A DNA stretch of 64,000 nucleotides from Novosphingobium lindaniclasticum LE124 (GTDB lineage: Bacteria > Pseudomonadota > Alphaproteobacteria > Sphingomonadales > Sphingomonadaceae). The stretch covers positions 1-64,000 of the forward strand of contig NZ_ATHL01000087.1 in NCBI RefSeq assembly GCF_000445125.1. Reading direction: 5' to 3'. How positions within the stretch are numbered: the stretch's first letter is position 1; every line of letters begins with the position of its first letter. This document shows, in pieces, positions 17,949-26,899 of this stretch. The translations under genes were made by a program, and so were the position numbers. The notes under the pieces were generated by a model. The model had not been told where the DNA came from. It searched no databases and was given only the letters and a program-made list of their open reading frames with translations.

Positions 17949-18877
17949 GCTCCCTCTTCCCGTTCTTTCTGGTCCTGTTCCTCAAGAGCCTTCTGCCAGG
18001 CCCAGACATGCCCCCATTCGCTGGGCACGAGATGGGCGGTCGGCTCCCAGCTGGCGGGGTCGATCACCAGCGGATCGGCGCCGATCTCGAAATCGAAGCC
18101 GCCAGGGCACTGCATGTAAAAGCCGAAGGTCTGATCGTTGACGTGGCGGCCGATCGAGGCGCTTTCGGGCACTTTGGCCAGCCGCATCCGGTCGTGGCAC
18201 TTGCCCACGTCCGCCTGCGCCTTCATTTCGAGCATGAGGTGGACGCAGCCCGAAGGCGGCATCGGCATCTCGCCCAGCGCGACCGAGTGGTGGCGGCCGT
18301 TGTCCGCGTGCATGAAGGCAAAGCCCATGCCCGGATCGTCCGCCGCGTCGCTGAAGTGGAAGCGCGGAATGTCTGTGTCGTGGAACCCGATGTTGCGATA
18401 GAATTCGTGGCATTCGGTGAAGTTCGGCGCGGCGAAGACCGTGTGGCCCATGCCCATGTCGCCGGTGACGAAACCGCTCACCCCCGCAGGCGAGACGAAA
18501 GCCACGTCATCACGCACGTCCCCGTGGAAGAATTCCAGCCCGTTGCCGGCCGGATCGCTGGTGCGGAAGAAGGCGGCAACGCCGCGCTCGCGCGCTTCGT
18601 CGGTAGTGCCTTCCTCGATCGGACGGCCGGCTGCCGCCACCTTTTCGCAAACTTCGGCCAGTTCCTGCGCATCGCCCACTTCGTAGGCGGCGGCGCGGAA
18701 GTGTTCCCGCTTTCCGGTTTCGATGCGGAAGCGGAACGGGCGATCGTCGATCCGGTAGAGCGCAACGCCGTCGCTGCTTCCCGCCCTCATCGTTCCCACG
18801 ATGTCGGCAAGAAAGGCATCCCATTCGGCGGGCTTGGCCGTTTCGATCACTACGTAACCGAGCGCCTTGATACCCAT
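17945..18877 (-). CDS. hsaC: HsaC/TesB extradiol ring-cleavage dioxygenase
   Basis: A 310-residue, two-domain type I extradiol dioxygenase (VOC fold). Iron ligands are visible as His145 (MGHTVFAAP), His213 (GCVHLMLEM) and Glu264 (FDFEIG), with supporting His196 (GRHHSV), His245 and Tyr254. It cleaves ring A of 3,4-dihydroxy-9,10-secosteroid (3,4-DHSA) by the meta route. The start at 18877 replaces a 90-residue extension that overlaps the upstream SDR gene. It is the second gene of the ipd operon, away from hsaA, which is an unusual arrangement compared with hsaACDB. Confidence 0.93.
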   Translation of the reverse strand: MGIKALGYVVIETAKPAEWDAFLADIVGTMRAGSSDGVALYRIDDRPFRFRIETGKREHFRAAAYEVGDAQELAEVCEKVAAAGRPIEEGTTDEARERGVAAFFRTSDPAGNGLEFFHGDVRDDVAFVSPAGVSGFVTGDMGMGHTVFAAPNFTECHEFYRNIGFHDTDIPRFHFSDAADDPGMGFAFMHADNGRHHSVALGEMPMPPSGCVHLMLEMKAQADVGKCHDRMRLAKVPESASIGRHVNDQTFGFYMQCPGGFDFEIGADPLVIDPASWEPTAHLVPSEWGHVWAWQKALEEQDQKEREEGA

Positions 18878-18882
18878 GGCTG

Positions 18883-19650
18883 TCAGTTTCCTTTCACGAG
18901 GTCGAGGAAGTACGGCCGCTCGCCGCCCCCATCGACGTTGATGCGGGCGCCGCTCACCCAGCTCGCCAGATCGGAGCAGAGCCAGAGAACCGCGCCGGCG
19001 ATATCCTCGCCGCGCCCCATCCGACGCAGCGGCAGCGAATTGCCGACCGCCGCCTGCGCTTCGGCACCGCCGTAAGTCGCGTCGGTCGTTTCGGTCTGCA
19101 TCAGGCCCACGATCACCGCGTTCACGCGGATGCCGTCCGGGCCCCATTCCTGGGCAAGGCTCTGCGTCAGGTTGAGCAGGCCCGCCTTGGCCGCGCCGTA
19201 AGCGGCCGTCTGCGGTGACGGGCGAATGCCCGAAACGCTGGCGATATTGACCACGCTGCCGCCGCCTACCGCGCGCATCGGCGCGTGCGCGGCCTGCGCC
19301 ATGTACATGGCGGCGTGCAGGTTCAGCCGCACGATGGCATCGAAGAAACGCGGGCTGGCGGTGGCGGCATCGGCCTGCGGCGATCCGCCGGCATTGTTGA
19401 CCAGAATATCGAGTCGCCCGTGATCGGCGACTACGCCTTCCACCAGTGCGCGCGCCTGATCGGCCTCGCGAATGTCGGCGGCGCGGAACTCCAGCCCGGC
19501 CGGCAGCGCGTCGGGCTGATTGCGGCCGCAGACCACGACAGGCGCGCCGCTATCCGCCAGCATCCGAGCCATCGCCAGCCCAAGGCCGCGCGTACCGCCA
19601 GTGACGATCGCCACGCGCCCGGAAAGATCGATCTCTTGCCTGCCCTTCAC
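18883..19650 (-). CDS. SDR oxidoreductase, first gene of the ipd operon
   Basis: A 255-residue classical SDR with VTGGTRGLG, LVNNAGGS, SVSGIRPSPQTAAYGAAK and the C-terminal VSGARINVDGGGERPYFLDL. It is the promoter-proximal gene of the 19-gene minus-strand run, 5 bases upstream of hsaC and divergent from hsaA. The family includes many hydroxysteroid dehydrogenases and beta-hydroxyacyl-CoA dehydrogenases; nothing in the sequence picks between them. Position next to hsaC favours a steroid or secosteroid hydroxyl as substrate. Confidence 0.8.
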   Translation of the reverse strand: MKGRQEIDLSGRVAIVTGGTRGLGLAMARMLADSGAPVVVCGRNQPDALPAGLEFRAADIREADQARALVEGVVADHGRLDILVNNAGGSPQADAATASPRFFDAIVRLNLHAAMYMAQAAHAPMRAVGGGSVVNIASVSGIRPSPQTAAYGAAKAGLLNLTQSLAQEWGPDGIRVNAVIVGLMQTETTDATYGGAEAQAAVGNSLPLRRMGRGEDIAGAVLWLCSDLASWVSGARINVDGGGERPYFLDLVKGN

Positions 19651-19830
19651 GGGGCCTCTCTCCCTTCATTGTCCGATTGCAGGATTCGTTCCTGCATCAG
19701 ATTCGAATTTGGCAATATCGAAAGCGGAATGGGTTTTCAATTGACGATTTGCGTATCGAGTGCCATTTTAAATTACGAATGTAGCGCCAAAGGGCGTAAA
19801 TTGATTCGAATGAAGGGAGAGATCGCAAAG
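19651..19830. promoter_or_regulatory. Divergent promoter region, hsaA and ipd operons
   Basis: A 180-base A+T-rich gap between the 19-gene minus operon and the hsaA operon. It holds the inverted repeat TTTGCGT-N20-ACGAATG at 19748-19781 (11 of 14 positions match the consensus TTTGCGT-N20-ACGCAAA seen elsewhere in the window). The repeat ends 49 bases before the hsaA ATG and about 98 from the SDR ATG. One operator could control both directions. Confidence 0.65.
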
Positions 19831-21042
19831 ATGGCCAGCGCAGCCTCCGCGCCGTCCGACGCCGCCGTGCCCAGTCCCGAGGATCTGGTTGCCCGTGCAC
19901 GCGCCATGGTGCCCACGTTAAAGGAACGCACCCGCCGCTGCGTCGCAGAGCGCGACGTTCCGGCAGAAACGATTGCCGAGCTTCACGAAGCCGGGTTCTT
20001 CCGCATCCTGCAGCCGCGCCGCTGGGGCGGCTATGAAATGCATCCCAATGTCTTCTTCGATGTGCAGAAGACTCTGGCCGAGGGCTGCATGTCCACCGGC
20101 TGGATGTATGGCGTGGTCGGGTGCCACCCTTACGAGATCGCGCTGTTCCACGAAGAGGCACAGGTCGAGATCTGGGGGGAGGACACCTCCGCCCTCGCTT
20201 CGTCCAGCTATCAGCCGGTGGGCAAAGTCACGCCGGTGGACGGCGGTTTCCGCCTGTCGGGCTGCTGGGGCTTCTCCACCGGATCGGTTCACTGCCAATG
20301 GGTGATCCTGGGCGCGCTGGTGCCGCCCAGCGAGCCGGGTGGCGCGCCGGACATGCGCGCGTTCCTGCTGCCACGCAGCGATTACACCATCGATACCGAC
20401 GCCTGGCACGTCTTCGGCCTTCAGGGCACCGGCAGCCATGACGTGATCGTCGACGATGTCTTCGTGCCCGCATACCGCACGCACCGCGCCATGGACGGGT
20501 TTCTTTGCGCCAACCCCGGTCAGGAAACCAATCCGGGGCCGCTCTACACGCTGCCCTGGGCGCAAGTCTTCACCCGTTCGGTCTCCACCGCGGCCTTCGG
20601 CGGCGCGCGCGCGGCGATCAATGCGGCGATGGACATCGCGCAGAGCCGCGTTTCCACCAACACCGGCAAGGCATCCAAGCACGACCCCTTCCTGCTCGCC
20701 GCGATCTCCCGCGCCGAAGCGGAAGTGACCGAGATGGAACAGACCCTGCGCCTGACGTTCGATGACCTGATGGGCCATGCGCAACGCGGCGAGGCCATCC
20801 CGATGGAGAAGCGCAGCCGCTACGCCTACAACTCCTCCTCGGTCGTGCGGCGCATGGCCGAACTGGTGGACGACATGGTCAAGCTGCTGGGTGGCCGCGC
20901 GGTCTATATGTCCAGCGAGATCATCCAGCCCTGGCTCGATCTCCACGCCGGCCGCGCCCACGTCGCCAACGATCCGAACAACCGCACGACCGATTTCGTC
21001 GGCGGGATGCTGGGTCAGGCGCCCACTTTCACGTTCCTTTGA
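19831..21042 (+). CDS. hsaA: HsaA, 3-HSA hydroxylase oxygenase subunit
   Basis: 403 residues of acyl-CoA-dehydrogenase-like group D flavin monooxygenase. HsaA hydroxylates 3-HSA to 3,4-DHSA using FMNH2 from HsaB. Features are ELHEAGFFRILQPRRWGG, LAEGCMSTGWMYGV, CWGFSTGSVHCQWVILGA and VFGLQGTGSHDVIVDDVFVP, typical of HsaA/TesA2. The ATG at 19831 is chosen because GGGAGA lies 9 bases upstream; an ATG at 19810 is in frame but lacks a site. It leads the hsaADEGF operon. Its reductase gene hsaB is not adjacent but lies at 43866. Confidence 0.93.
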   Translation: MASAASAPSDAAVPSPEDLVARARAMVPTLKERTRRCVAERDVPAETIAELHEAGFFRILQPRRWGGYEMHPNVFFDVQKTLAEGCMSTGWMYGVVGCHPYEIALFHEEAQVEIWGEDTSALASSSYQPVGKVTPVDGGFRLSGCWGFSTGSVHCQWVILGALVPPSEPGGAPDMRAFLLPRSDYTIDTDAWHVFGLQGTGSHDVIVDDVFVPAYRTHRAMDGFLCANPGQETNPGPLYTLPWAQVFTRSVSTAAFGGARAAINAAMDIAQSRVSTNTGKASKHDPFLLAAISRAEAEVTEMEQTLRLTFDDLMGHAQRGEAIPMEKRSRYAYNSSSVVRRMAELVDDMVKLLGGRAVYMSSEIIQPWLDLHAGRAHVANDPNNRTTDFVGGMLGQAPTFTFL

Positions 21043-21056
21043 GGGGAGGCGGCACG

Positions 21057-21872
21057 ATGGCCAGGTTGAAAACGGCCCGTCACCGCGTAAGCGGCGGCCA
21101 CGAAATCCAGATCCAGGAGGCAGGCGAAGGCCCCGCCGTGGTGTTCATCCACGGCAGCGGGCCGGGCGCATCGGGCGCATCCAATTTCCGCGGCAATATC
21201 GACGCCTTCGTGGCGGCGGGCTTCCGCGTGATCCTGCCCGACCTGATCGGCTACGGCGCCTCATCCAAGCCGGAGGGGATCGACTACACGCTGCAACTGT
21301 TCACCGACACGCTGCACGAGGCGCTGGTGGCGCACGGCATCGAACGCGCGGTGCTGGTGGGCAATTCGCTGGGCGGCGGCATCGCCCTGCAGATGACGCT
21401 GGACCATCCCGCCTTCGCCGAGAAGCTGGTGCTGATGGCCCCCGGCTGCGTTGCCGAGCGGGAAGCCTATTTCGTGATGCCCGGCATCGCCAAGATGGTC
21501 TCCAACTTCGGTGGGCCGGACTTCAATCTGGATGAGCAGCGCCGGCTGATCGGCAACCTGCTCCACGCCGAAGCGCATCACCTCATTACCGAGGAGCTGG
21601 TGGCCGAACGCTTCGAAGTGGCCCGCACCCAGCCCAAGGACGTGATCGTGCGGATGCGCACGCCCGACCTCAGCCCGCACCTCGGCAAGATTGCGCAGCC
21701 GGTCTTCGTGCTCTGGGGCCTGAACGACGAGTTCTGCCCGGAAAGCCATGCCCGCCTCTTCCTCGAACGCTGCCCGAACGTGCGGGCAATCACGTTCGCC
21801 CACACCGGCCACTGGGTGCAGGTGGAGCGCGCGGCGGAGTTCAACCGCTATGTCGTGGAGTTCCTGCGATGA
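21057..21872 (+). CDS. hsaD: HsaD, meta-cleavage product hydrolase
   Basis: A 271-residue alpha/beta hydrolase with Ser104 in GNSLGGG, Asp224 (GLNDEF) and His252 (HTGHWVQVE) as the catalytic triad, and HGSGPGASG forming the oxyanion region. This is the MCP-hydrolase (BphD/HsaD) signature. It splits 4,9-DSHA into HIP (rings C/D) and 2-hydroxyhexa-2,4-dienoate. The ATG at 21057 has GGGGAGG 7 bases upstream, 14 bases after the hsaA stop. The 3' end overlaps hsaE by 4 bases. Confidence 0.95.
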   Translation: MARLKTARHRVSGGHEIQIQEAGEGPAVVFIHGSGPGASGASNFRGNIDAFVAAGFRVILPDLIGYGASSKPEGIDYTLQLFTDTLHEALVAHGIERAVLVGNSLGGGIALQMTLDHPAFAEKLVLMAPGCVAEREAYFVMPGIAKMVSNFGGPDFNLDEQRRLIGNLLHAEAHHLITEELVAERFEVARTQPKDVIVRMRTPDLSPHLGKIAQPVFVLWGLNDEFCPESHARLFLERCPNVRAITFAHTGHWVQVERAAEFNRYVVEFLR

Positions 21873-22672
21873 CGGCCGCGACACGCCATGGGCAGGAACT
21901 TTATGAGGCGCTGCGCGAACGCCGCACCCTCTCCCCGCTGATTGCCCGCGATCCGGCGCTGACGGTGGACGATGCCTATGCCATCAGCCTCGATTTCCTG
22001 AGGCGGAGGCTGGCCGATGGCGAAAAGGTCGTCGGCAAGAAGATCGGCGTTACCAGCAAGGCGGTGCAGGACATGCTGGGCGTGCACCAGCCGGACTTCG
22101 GCTTCCTGACCGACTGGATGCATGTCGAAGGCGATATCGACGTGGACGCCAAGGCGCTGATCGCCCCGCGCGCGGAAGCGGAGATCGCCTTCATCCTGAA
22201 GGAGGGCCTCTCCGGCCCCGGCGTCACCGCCGAGCAGGTCTTGGCCGCGACCGAGAGCGTGGTTCCCTGCTTCGAGATCGTCGACAGCCGCATTACCGAC
22301 TGGAAGATCGGCATCGTCGATACCGTATCCGACAATGCCTCCTGCGGCGTCTACGTGCTGGGCAAGGAGCGGCTCGATCCCCGCGCGTTCGATCTGCCGG
22401 GCCTGCACGTGGCCGTCACCAAGAATGGGGAGCCGCTTTCGGAAGGCTATGGCCATGCCGTGCAAGGCGATCCCGCGCAGGCGGTGGCCTGGCTGGCCAA
22501 TACGCTGGGCGCTTACGGCGTCACGCTGGATGCGGGCGACGTGATCCTGTCCGGATCGCTCGTCCCCCTCGCGCCCGCCGTGAAGGGCGACAGCTTCGAA
22601 ATGATCCTCTCCGACAGGAACCCCGCGGCGGGCGGCCAGGCCATCGGCCGCTGCCAGGCTCGATTTGTTTGA
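21869..22672 (+). CDS. hsaE: HsaE, 2-hydroxyhexa-2,4-dienoate hydratase
   Basis: A 267-residue member of the 2-keto-4-pentenoate hydratase family (MhpD/HsaE). Metal-ligand glutamates are visible in APRAEAEIAF and CFEIVDSRI, and VVGKKIGVTSKAVQDMLGV is the usual N-terminal block. It hydrates the C6 fragment released by HsaD to 4-hydroxy-2-oxohexanoate. ATGA overlap with hsaD implies coupled translation. The following gene hsaG supplies the next-but-one step. Confidence 0.93.
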   Translation: MTAATRHGQELYEALRERRTLSPLIARDPALTVDDAYAISLDFLRRRLADGEKVVGKKIGVTSKAVQDMLGVHQPDFGFLTDWMHVEGDIDVDAKALIAPRAEAEIAFILKEGLSGPGVTAEQVLAATESVVPCFEIVDSRITDWKIGIVDTVSDNASCGVYVLGKERLDPRAFDLPGLHVAVTKNGEPLSEGYGHAVQGDPAQAVAWLANTLGAYGVTLDAGDVILSGSLVPLAPAVKGDSFEMILSDRNPAAGGQAIGRCQARFV

Positions 22673-22705
22673 GAATTACCCGCTTTGTGTAAGGATACCG
22701 GAACC

Positions 22706-23647
22706 ATGGCACGCGTGAAGGCCGCCATCATCGGCTCGGGCAATATCGGCACCGACCTGATGATGAAGATGATCAAGTACCCCCAGAACATGGAACTCGC
22801 CGCCGTGGTCGGCATCGATGCCGCTTCGGAAGGCCTTGCCATGGCCCGCCAGCACGGCATCGCCACCACGCATGAGGGGATAGAGGGGCTGAAGAAGCTG
22901 CCCTGCTATCCCGAAATCGGCATCGCCTTCGACGCGACCAGCGCCTACGCCCACAAAGTGCATGACGAGGCGCTGCGCGCCGACGGCATCCAGGTGGTGG
23001 ACCTGACCCCCGCCGCCATCGGGCCGTTCATCGTGCCCCCGGTCAACATGCAGGCCAATCTGGACGCGCCCAACGTCAACATGGTGACCTGCGGCGGGCA
23101 GGCCACGATCCCGATGGTCGCCGCCGTCAGCCGCGTGGGCAAAGTGCACTATGCCGAAATCGTCGCATCGGTCTCCTCCCGCTCCGCCGGGCCGGGCACG
23201 CGCGCCAACATCGATGAGTTCACCCGCACCACCTCCCGCGCGATCGAAGCCGTGGGCGGCGCCACCAAGGGCAAGGCGATCATCATCCTGAACCCGGCCG
23301 AACCGCCGATGATTATGCGCGATACCGTCTTCACCCTGTCCGAAGGCGGGGACGAGGACGCCATCCGCCAGTCGGTGCAGGACATGGTGGCCGAAGTGCA
23401 GAAATACGTGCCTGGCTACCGGCTGAAGCAGGAAGTGCAGTTCGAACGCTTCGGCGACAACAATCCGCTGAAAATCCCCGGCATGGGCGTGTTCACGGGG
23501 ATCAAGACGATGATCCTGCTCGAAGTGGAAGGCGCAGGCGATTACCTGCCCAGCTATTCCGGCAATCTCGACATCATGACCGCCGCCGCCAAGGCCACCG
23601 GCGAACTTCTCGCCGAACGCCGCATGGCCGCCGCTACCCCGGCCTGA
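22706..23647 (+). CDS. hsaG: HsaG, acylating (propion)aldehyde dehydrogenase
   Basis: 313 residues. The Rossmann motif [15 protein letters not shown] and nucleophilic Cys129 ([14 protein letters not shown]) identify the acylating aldehyde dehydrogenase that partners the aldolase HsaF. It converts the channelled aldehyde to propionyl-CoA (or acetyl-CoA) with NAD. The ATG at 22706 with AAGGA about 10 bases upstream is preferred over an upstream TTG (22685). The order hsaG then hsaF is the common bicistronic layout of this channelling complex. Confidence 0.94.
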   Translation: MARVKAAIIGSGNIGTDLMMKMIKYPQNMELAAVVGIDAASEGLAMARQHGIATTHEGIEGLKKLPCYPEIGIAFDATSAYAHKVHDEALRADGIQVVDLTPAAIGPFIVPPVNMQANLDAPNVNMVTCGGQATIPMVAAVSRVGKVHYAEIVASVSSRSAGPGTRANIDEFTRTTSRAIEAVGGATKGKAIIILNPAEPPMIMRDTVFTLSEGGDEDAIRQSVQDMVAEVQKYVPGYRLKQEVQFERFGDNNPLKIPGMGVFTGIKTMILLEVEGAGDYLPSYSGNLDIMTAAAKATGELLAERRMAAATPA

Positions 23648-23666
23648 TCCGCAGGAGTTTACGACA

Positions 23667-24704
23667 ATGGGCAAGTTCAACGTCGATGCGGGCGAAAAGC
23701 TCTACATCCAGGACGTGACGCTGCGTGACGGGATGCACGCCATCCGCCACATGTACGGTATCGACCACGTGCGCGCGATCGCCTCCGCGCTCGACAAGGC
23801 GGGCGTGGACGCGATCGAGGTGGCGCATGGCGACGGCCTCAGCGGCACCAGCTTCAACTACGGCTTCGGCGCGCATACGGACTGGGAATGGCTGGAAGCC
23901 GTGGCCGACGTGCTGGAAAACAGCGTGCTCACCACCTTGATCCTGCCGGGGCTCGGCACCGTGGAGGAACTGCGCCGCGCCTACGACATCGGCGTGCGCT
24001 CGGTCCGCGTCGCCACCCACTGCACCGAGGCGGACGTTTCGAAGCAGCACATCGGCATCGCCCGCGATCTGGGCATGGACGTGTCCGGCTTCCTGATGAT
24101 GAGCCACATGATCGAGCCCGAGGCGCTGGCCGCGCAGGCCCTGCTGATGGAAAGCTACGGCGCGCACTGCGTCTATGTTACCGACAGCGGCGGCGCGCTG
24201 GACATGGACGGCGTGGCCGCGCGCCTTGCCGCCTATGACCGGGTGCTGAAGCCGGAAACCCAGCGCGGCATGCACGCGCACCACAACCTTTCGCTCGGCG
24301 TCGCCAACTCGATCGTCGCCGCGCAGGAAGGCGCAGTGCGCATCGACGCCTCGCTGGCGGGCATGGGCGCGGGCGCGGGCAATGCGCCGCTGGAAGTCTT
24401 CGTTGCCGCCGCCGACCGCAAGGGCTGGAACCACGGCTGCGACGTCATGGCGCTGATGGATGCGGCCGAGGACCTCGTGCGGCCGCTGCAGGACCGCCCG
24501 GTCCGCGTCGACCGAGAGACGCTCGCGCTCGGCTATGCCGGGGTCTACTCCTCGTTCCTGCGCCATGCGGAAAAGGCGGCGGAGACTTACGGCCTCGATA
24601 CCCGCACGATTCTGGTCGAACTGGGCCGCCGCAAGATGGTGGGCGGTCAGGAGGACATGATCGTCGATGTCGCGCTGGACATGCTGAAAGCCCAGACGGC
24701 CTGA
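23667..24704 (+). CDS. hsaF: HsaF, 4-hydroxy-2-oxoacid aldolase
   Basis: A 345-residue DRE-TIM class II aldolase: [15 protein letters not shown] holds Arg20, Asp21 and His24, and [15 protein letters not shown] gives the two metal histidines. It cleaves 4-hydroxy-2-oxohexanoate to pyruvate and propanal, and passes the aldehyde to HsaG through a protein tunnel. AGGAG lies about 9 bases upstream of the ATG. It is the last canonical hsa gene here; a stem-loop and a KstD-family gene follow. Confidence 0.94.
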   Translation: MGKFNVDAGEKLYIQDVTLRDGMHAIRHMYGIDHVRAIASALDKAGVDAIEVAHGDGLSGTSFNYGFGAHTDWEWLEAVADVLENSVLTTLILPGLGTVEELRRAYDIGVRSVRVATHCTEADVSKQHIGIARDLGMDVSGFLMMSHMIEPEALAAQALLMESYGAHCVYVTDSGGALDMDGVAARLAAYDRVLKPETQRGMHAHHNLSLGVANSIVAAQEGAVRIDASLAGMGAGAGNAPLEVFVAAADRKGWNHGCDVMALMDAAEDLVRPLQDRPVRVDRETLALGYAGVYSSFLRHAEKAAETYGLDTRTILVELGRRKMVGGQEDMIVDVALDMLKAQTA

Positions 24705-24715
24705 AAGTCCAAGAG

Positions 24716-24746
24716 GTGCAGCCCCCGCATAAAGACGGGGGCGCAC
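24716..24746 (+). other. Strong intergenic stem-loop hsaF/kstD-like
   Basis: GCCCCCG (24721-24727) pairs perfectly with CGGGGGC (24736-24742) around an 8-base loop. GTGC/GCAC extends the stem by four pairs past one bulged A. No T-run follows, so it is not a classical terminator. It may stabilise or separate the upstream hsa message from the downstream gene, whose ATG lies 29 bases beyond. Confidence 0.55.
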
Positions 24747-24774
24747 TGCCGAGAGAGGATGCCGGGGGAGAACC

Positions 24775-26259
24775 ATGGCGGAAATGTCGTTGCACAAGCC
24801 CTTCCCGGCAGCGGACGTGCCGCGCTGGGATCATGAGACGGACGTCGCCGTCGTCGGCTTCGGCGCGGCCGGCGCCTGCGCCGCGATCGAGGCCCGCAGT
24901 GCCGGGGCCGAAGTGCTGCTGTTCGAACGCAATTCGGGCAGCGGCGGCGCTTCGGCGCTGTCCGGCGGGGAAATCTACATCGGCGGCAGCGGCGGCACCG
25001 ATGCCCAGCGCAGCGCCGGGTTCGAGGACGCGACCGAGGATTTCGCCCGCTATCTGAAGATGGCCGGCGGCCCCTGCGCGGATGAGGCGAAGTGCGATCT
25101 CTATGCCCGCGAGTCCCTGGCGCACTACGAATGGCTAAAGGCGCAGGGCGTGCCCTATCGCGGCAACTTCCTGCCCGGAAAGCATATCGAGCCGGTGGAC
25201 GATTCCACCCTGATCTGGTCAGGCAGCGAAGCGGCGGCACCATTTCGCGATCACGCCAAACCGGCCCCGCGCGGCCATGTGATCCAGCACATGGGCTGGG
25301 GCGGCGGACGGCCACTGGTGGACATTCTGGAAGCCCGCGCGCGCGATGCCGGTGTGCGCGTGATGACCGACGCCCGCGTCGTGGCGTTGATCGAAGACGG
25401 CGGACATATCATCGGCCTGATCGCCCGGATCGACAATGCCAGCCGCTTCATCCGCGCGCATCAGGGCGTGGTGCTGGCAACCGGCGGCTTCGCGATGAAC
25501 CCCGACATGCTGCGCCGCTATGCGCCGCTGACCAGCAAGATTCACGATCCCATTGGTGAGAAGGACGACGGCACCGGCATCCTGCTCGGCATGGGCGCGG
25601 GCGGGGACGCGATCCACATGGACCAGTTCTTCACCACCTGCCCCTGGACGATGCCGGAAAGCCACGCCTACGGCGTCTTCGTCAACGAGCAGGGCCAGCG
25701 CTTCATCAACGAGGATTGCTACCACGGCCGGGTCAGCCGCACGATGCTCGACCAGCCGGGCAGCAAGGTCTTCCTCCTGCTGGACATGGCGCATTTCGTG
25801 CAGCCGCTGGAAATCGCGCGCATTGCCATCGCCGCGACAGGTGAGACCTGGGAAGAGGTCGAAGCCGAACTGGAGATGCCCACGGGCACGCTGGCGGCCA
25901 CGATGGCCTTCTACAATCGCCATGCGCACGAAGGGCGCGATCCGCTGTTCGACAAACAGGCGCCGATCCTGACGCCGCTCGATCAGGGGCCTTTCGTGGC
26001 GCTCGAACTGAATTTCGACAGTTCGTACTTCTCGTTTTTCACGCTCGGAGGTCTGCGCACCGACGTGGACGGCCGCGTGCTGGACCGTGCGGGTGCGTCG
26101 GTTCCCGGCCTTTACGCGGCGGGACGCTGTACATCGGGTCTGCCGGCATGGGGCCATGGCTATAGCTCGGGCCTTAGCCTTGCCGACTGCACGTTCTTTG
26201 GACGACAGGCGGGCCGCACCGTCGCAGCAGTAACGATAACGGCAGCAGAATTGGCATGA
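24775..26259 (+). CDS. KstD-family FAD 3-ketosteroid dehydrogenase/reductase
   Basis: A 494-residue flavoprotein of the fumarate-reductase/KstD superfamily: VAVVGFGAAGACAAIEARSAGAEVLLFE is the FAD dinucleotide fold, GGASALSGGEIYIGG follows, and the C-terminal FAD/substrate block is GLPAWGHGYSSGLSLAD with the GxxYxxG layout of ketosteroid dehydrogenases. It lies directly after hsaF. Candidates are delta1-KSTD or a delta4-(5alpha/5beta) dehydrogenase (TesI type). The sequence differs clearly from the second KstD-family gene (34086-35876), so the two may act on different double bonds. Confidence 0.75.
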   Translation: MAEMSLHKPFPAADVPRWDHETDVAVVGFGAAGACAAIEARSAGAEVLLFERNSGSGGASALSGGEIYIGGSGGTDAQRSAGFEDATEDFARYLKMAGGPCADEAKCDLYARESLAHYEWLKAQGVPYRGNFLPGKHIEPVDDSTLIWSGSEAAAPFRDHAKPAPRGHVIQHMGWGGGRPLVDILEARARDAGVRVMTDARVVALIEDGGHIIGLIARIDNASRFIRAHQGVVLATGGFAMNPDMLRRYAPLTSKIHDPIGEKDDGTGILLGMGAGGDAIHMDQFFTTCPWTMPESHAYGVFVNEQGQRFINEDCYHGRVSRTMLDQPGSKVFLLLDMAHFVQPLEIARIAIAATGETWEEVEAELEMPTGTLAATMAFYNRHAHEGRDPLFDKQAPILTPLDQGPFVALELNFDSSYFSFFTLGGLRTDVDGRVLDRAGASVPGLYAAGRCTSGLPAWGHGYSSGLSLADCTFFGRQAGRTVAAVTITAAELA

Positions 26260-26319
26260 CCCGCGCCCCGAAAACCCGCGCCGGCGCAATCCGAACCGCC
26301 TGACAAGGAAACAGAAATC

Positions 26320-26856
26320 ATGGCCATGACGCTTCAGCAACTGACCGATCTCGAAGAAATCCGCATGCTCAAATATCGCTATTTCCGCGGCATCGACACG
26401 GCCGATATGGCATTGCTCGAAGGCCTGTTCACGGACGATATTACCGTGGGCTATCGCGGCGGCACCTACCGCGTAGCCCTTTCTGGCAAGTCTGAAATGA
26501 TGACTTTCCTTGCCAACTCGTTCCATTCCGGTGCGCTGGCGATGCATCATGGGCATAGCCCGGAAATCATCCTTAACGGCGATAATTCGGCCGAAGGTGT
26601 ATGGTATCTGGAAGATGTGTTCATCGATACCGAGCGCGGCGACCACACTTTCGGCACGGCCATCTATCGCGACCGCTACCGCCGCGAAGGTGGGCAGTGG
26701 AAGGTGGCCAGCACCGAATACGACCGGGTGATCGAAGTCGTACAGCCAATCGCGGCCGGGATGCAGTTCACCGCACGAAGACTCGAACAAACCGGCCTGA
26801 AGCCATCGGAGCGTACCGACATCAGCCATCTCATCCAATGGGACGAAGTAGCCTGA
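26320..26856 (+). CDS. BaiE-like SnoaL/NTF2-fold protein, possible hydroxysteroid dehydratase
   Basis: A 178-residue SnoaL_4-type protein starting after AAGGAAAC. KYRYFRGID (Tyr21, Asp26), MHHGHSPEI (His76, His79) and GVWYLEDVF resemble, as I remember it, bile acid 7alpha-dehydratase BaiE (KYFRCLD, MHMGHTPEI, GRWYLED). The sphingomonad enzyme Hsh2 belongs to the same family. A 7-hydroxysteroid dehydratase role is therefore plausible. It is the last gene of the hsaA operon, 60 bases after the KstD-family gene. Other NTF2-fold isomerases or hydratases cannot be excluded without alignment. Confidence 0.65.
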   Translation: MAMTLQQLTDLEEIRMLKYRYFRGIDTADMALLEGLFTDDITVGYRGGTYRVALSGKSEMMTFLANSFHSGALAMHHGHSPEIILNGDNSAEGVWYLEDVFIDTERGDHTFGTAIYRDRYRREGGQWKVASTEYDRVIEVVQPIAAGMQFTARRLEQTGLKPSERTDISHLIQWDEVA

Positions 26857-26878
26857 CCTCGTTTCCCGCGACACGAGG
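26857..26878. terminator. Weak hairpin at convergent junction
   Basis: CCTCGT and ACGAGG form a 6-bp stem with a 10-base loop, exactly between two converging genes. There is no T-run on either strand, so function as a terminator is only suggested by position. Confidence 0.3.
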
Positions 26879-26899
26879 CAGCGCGACGCGCCGCTGTTC

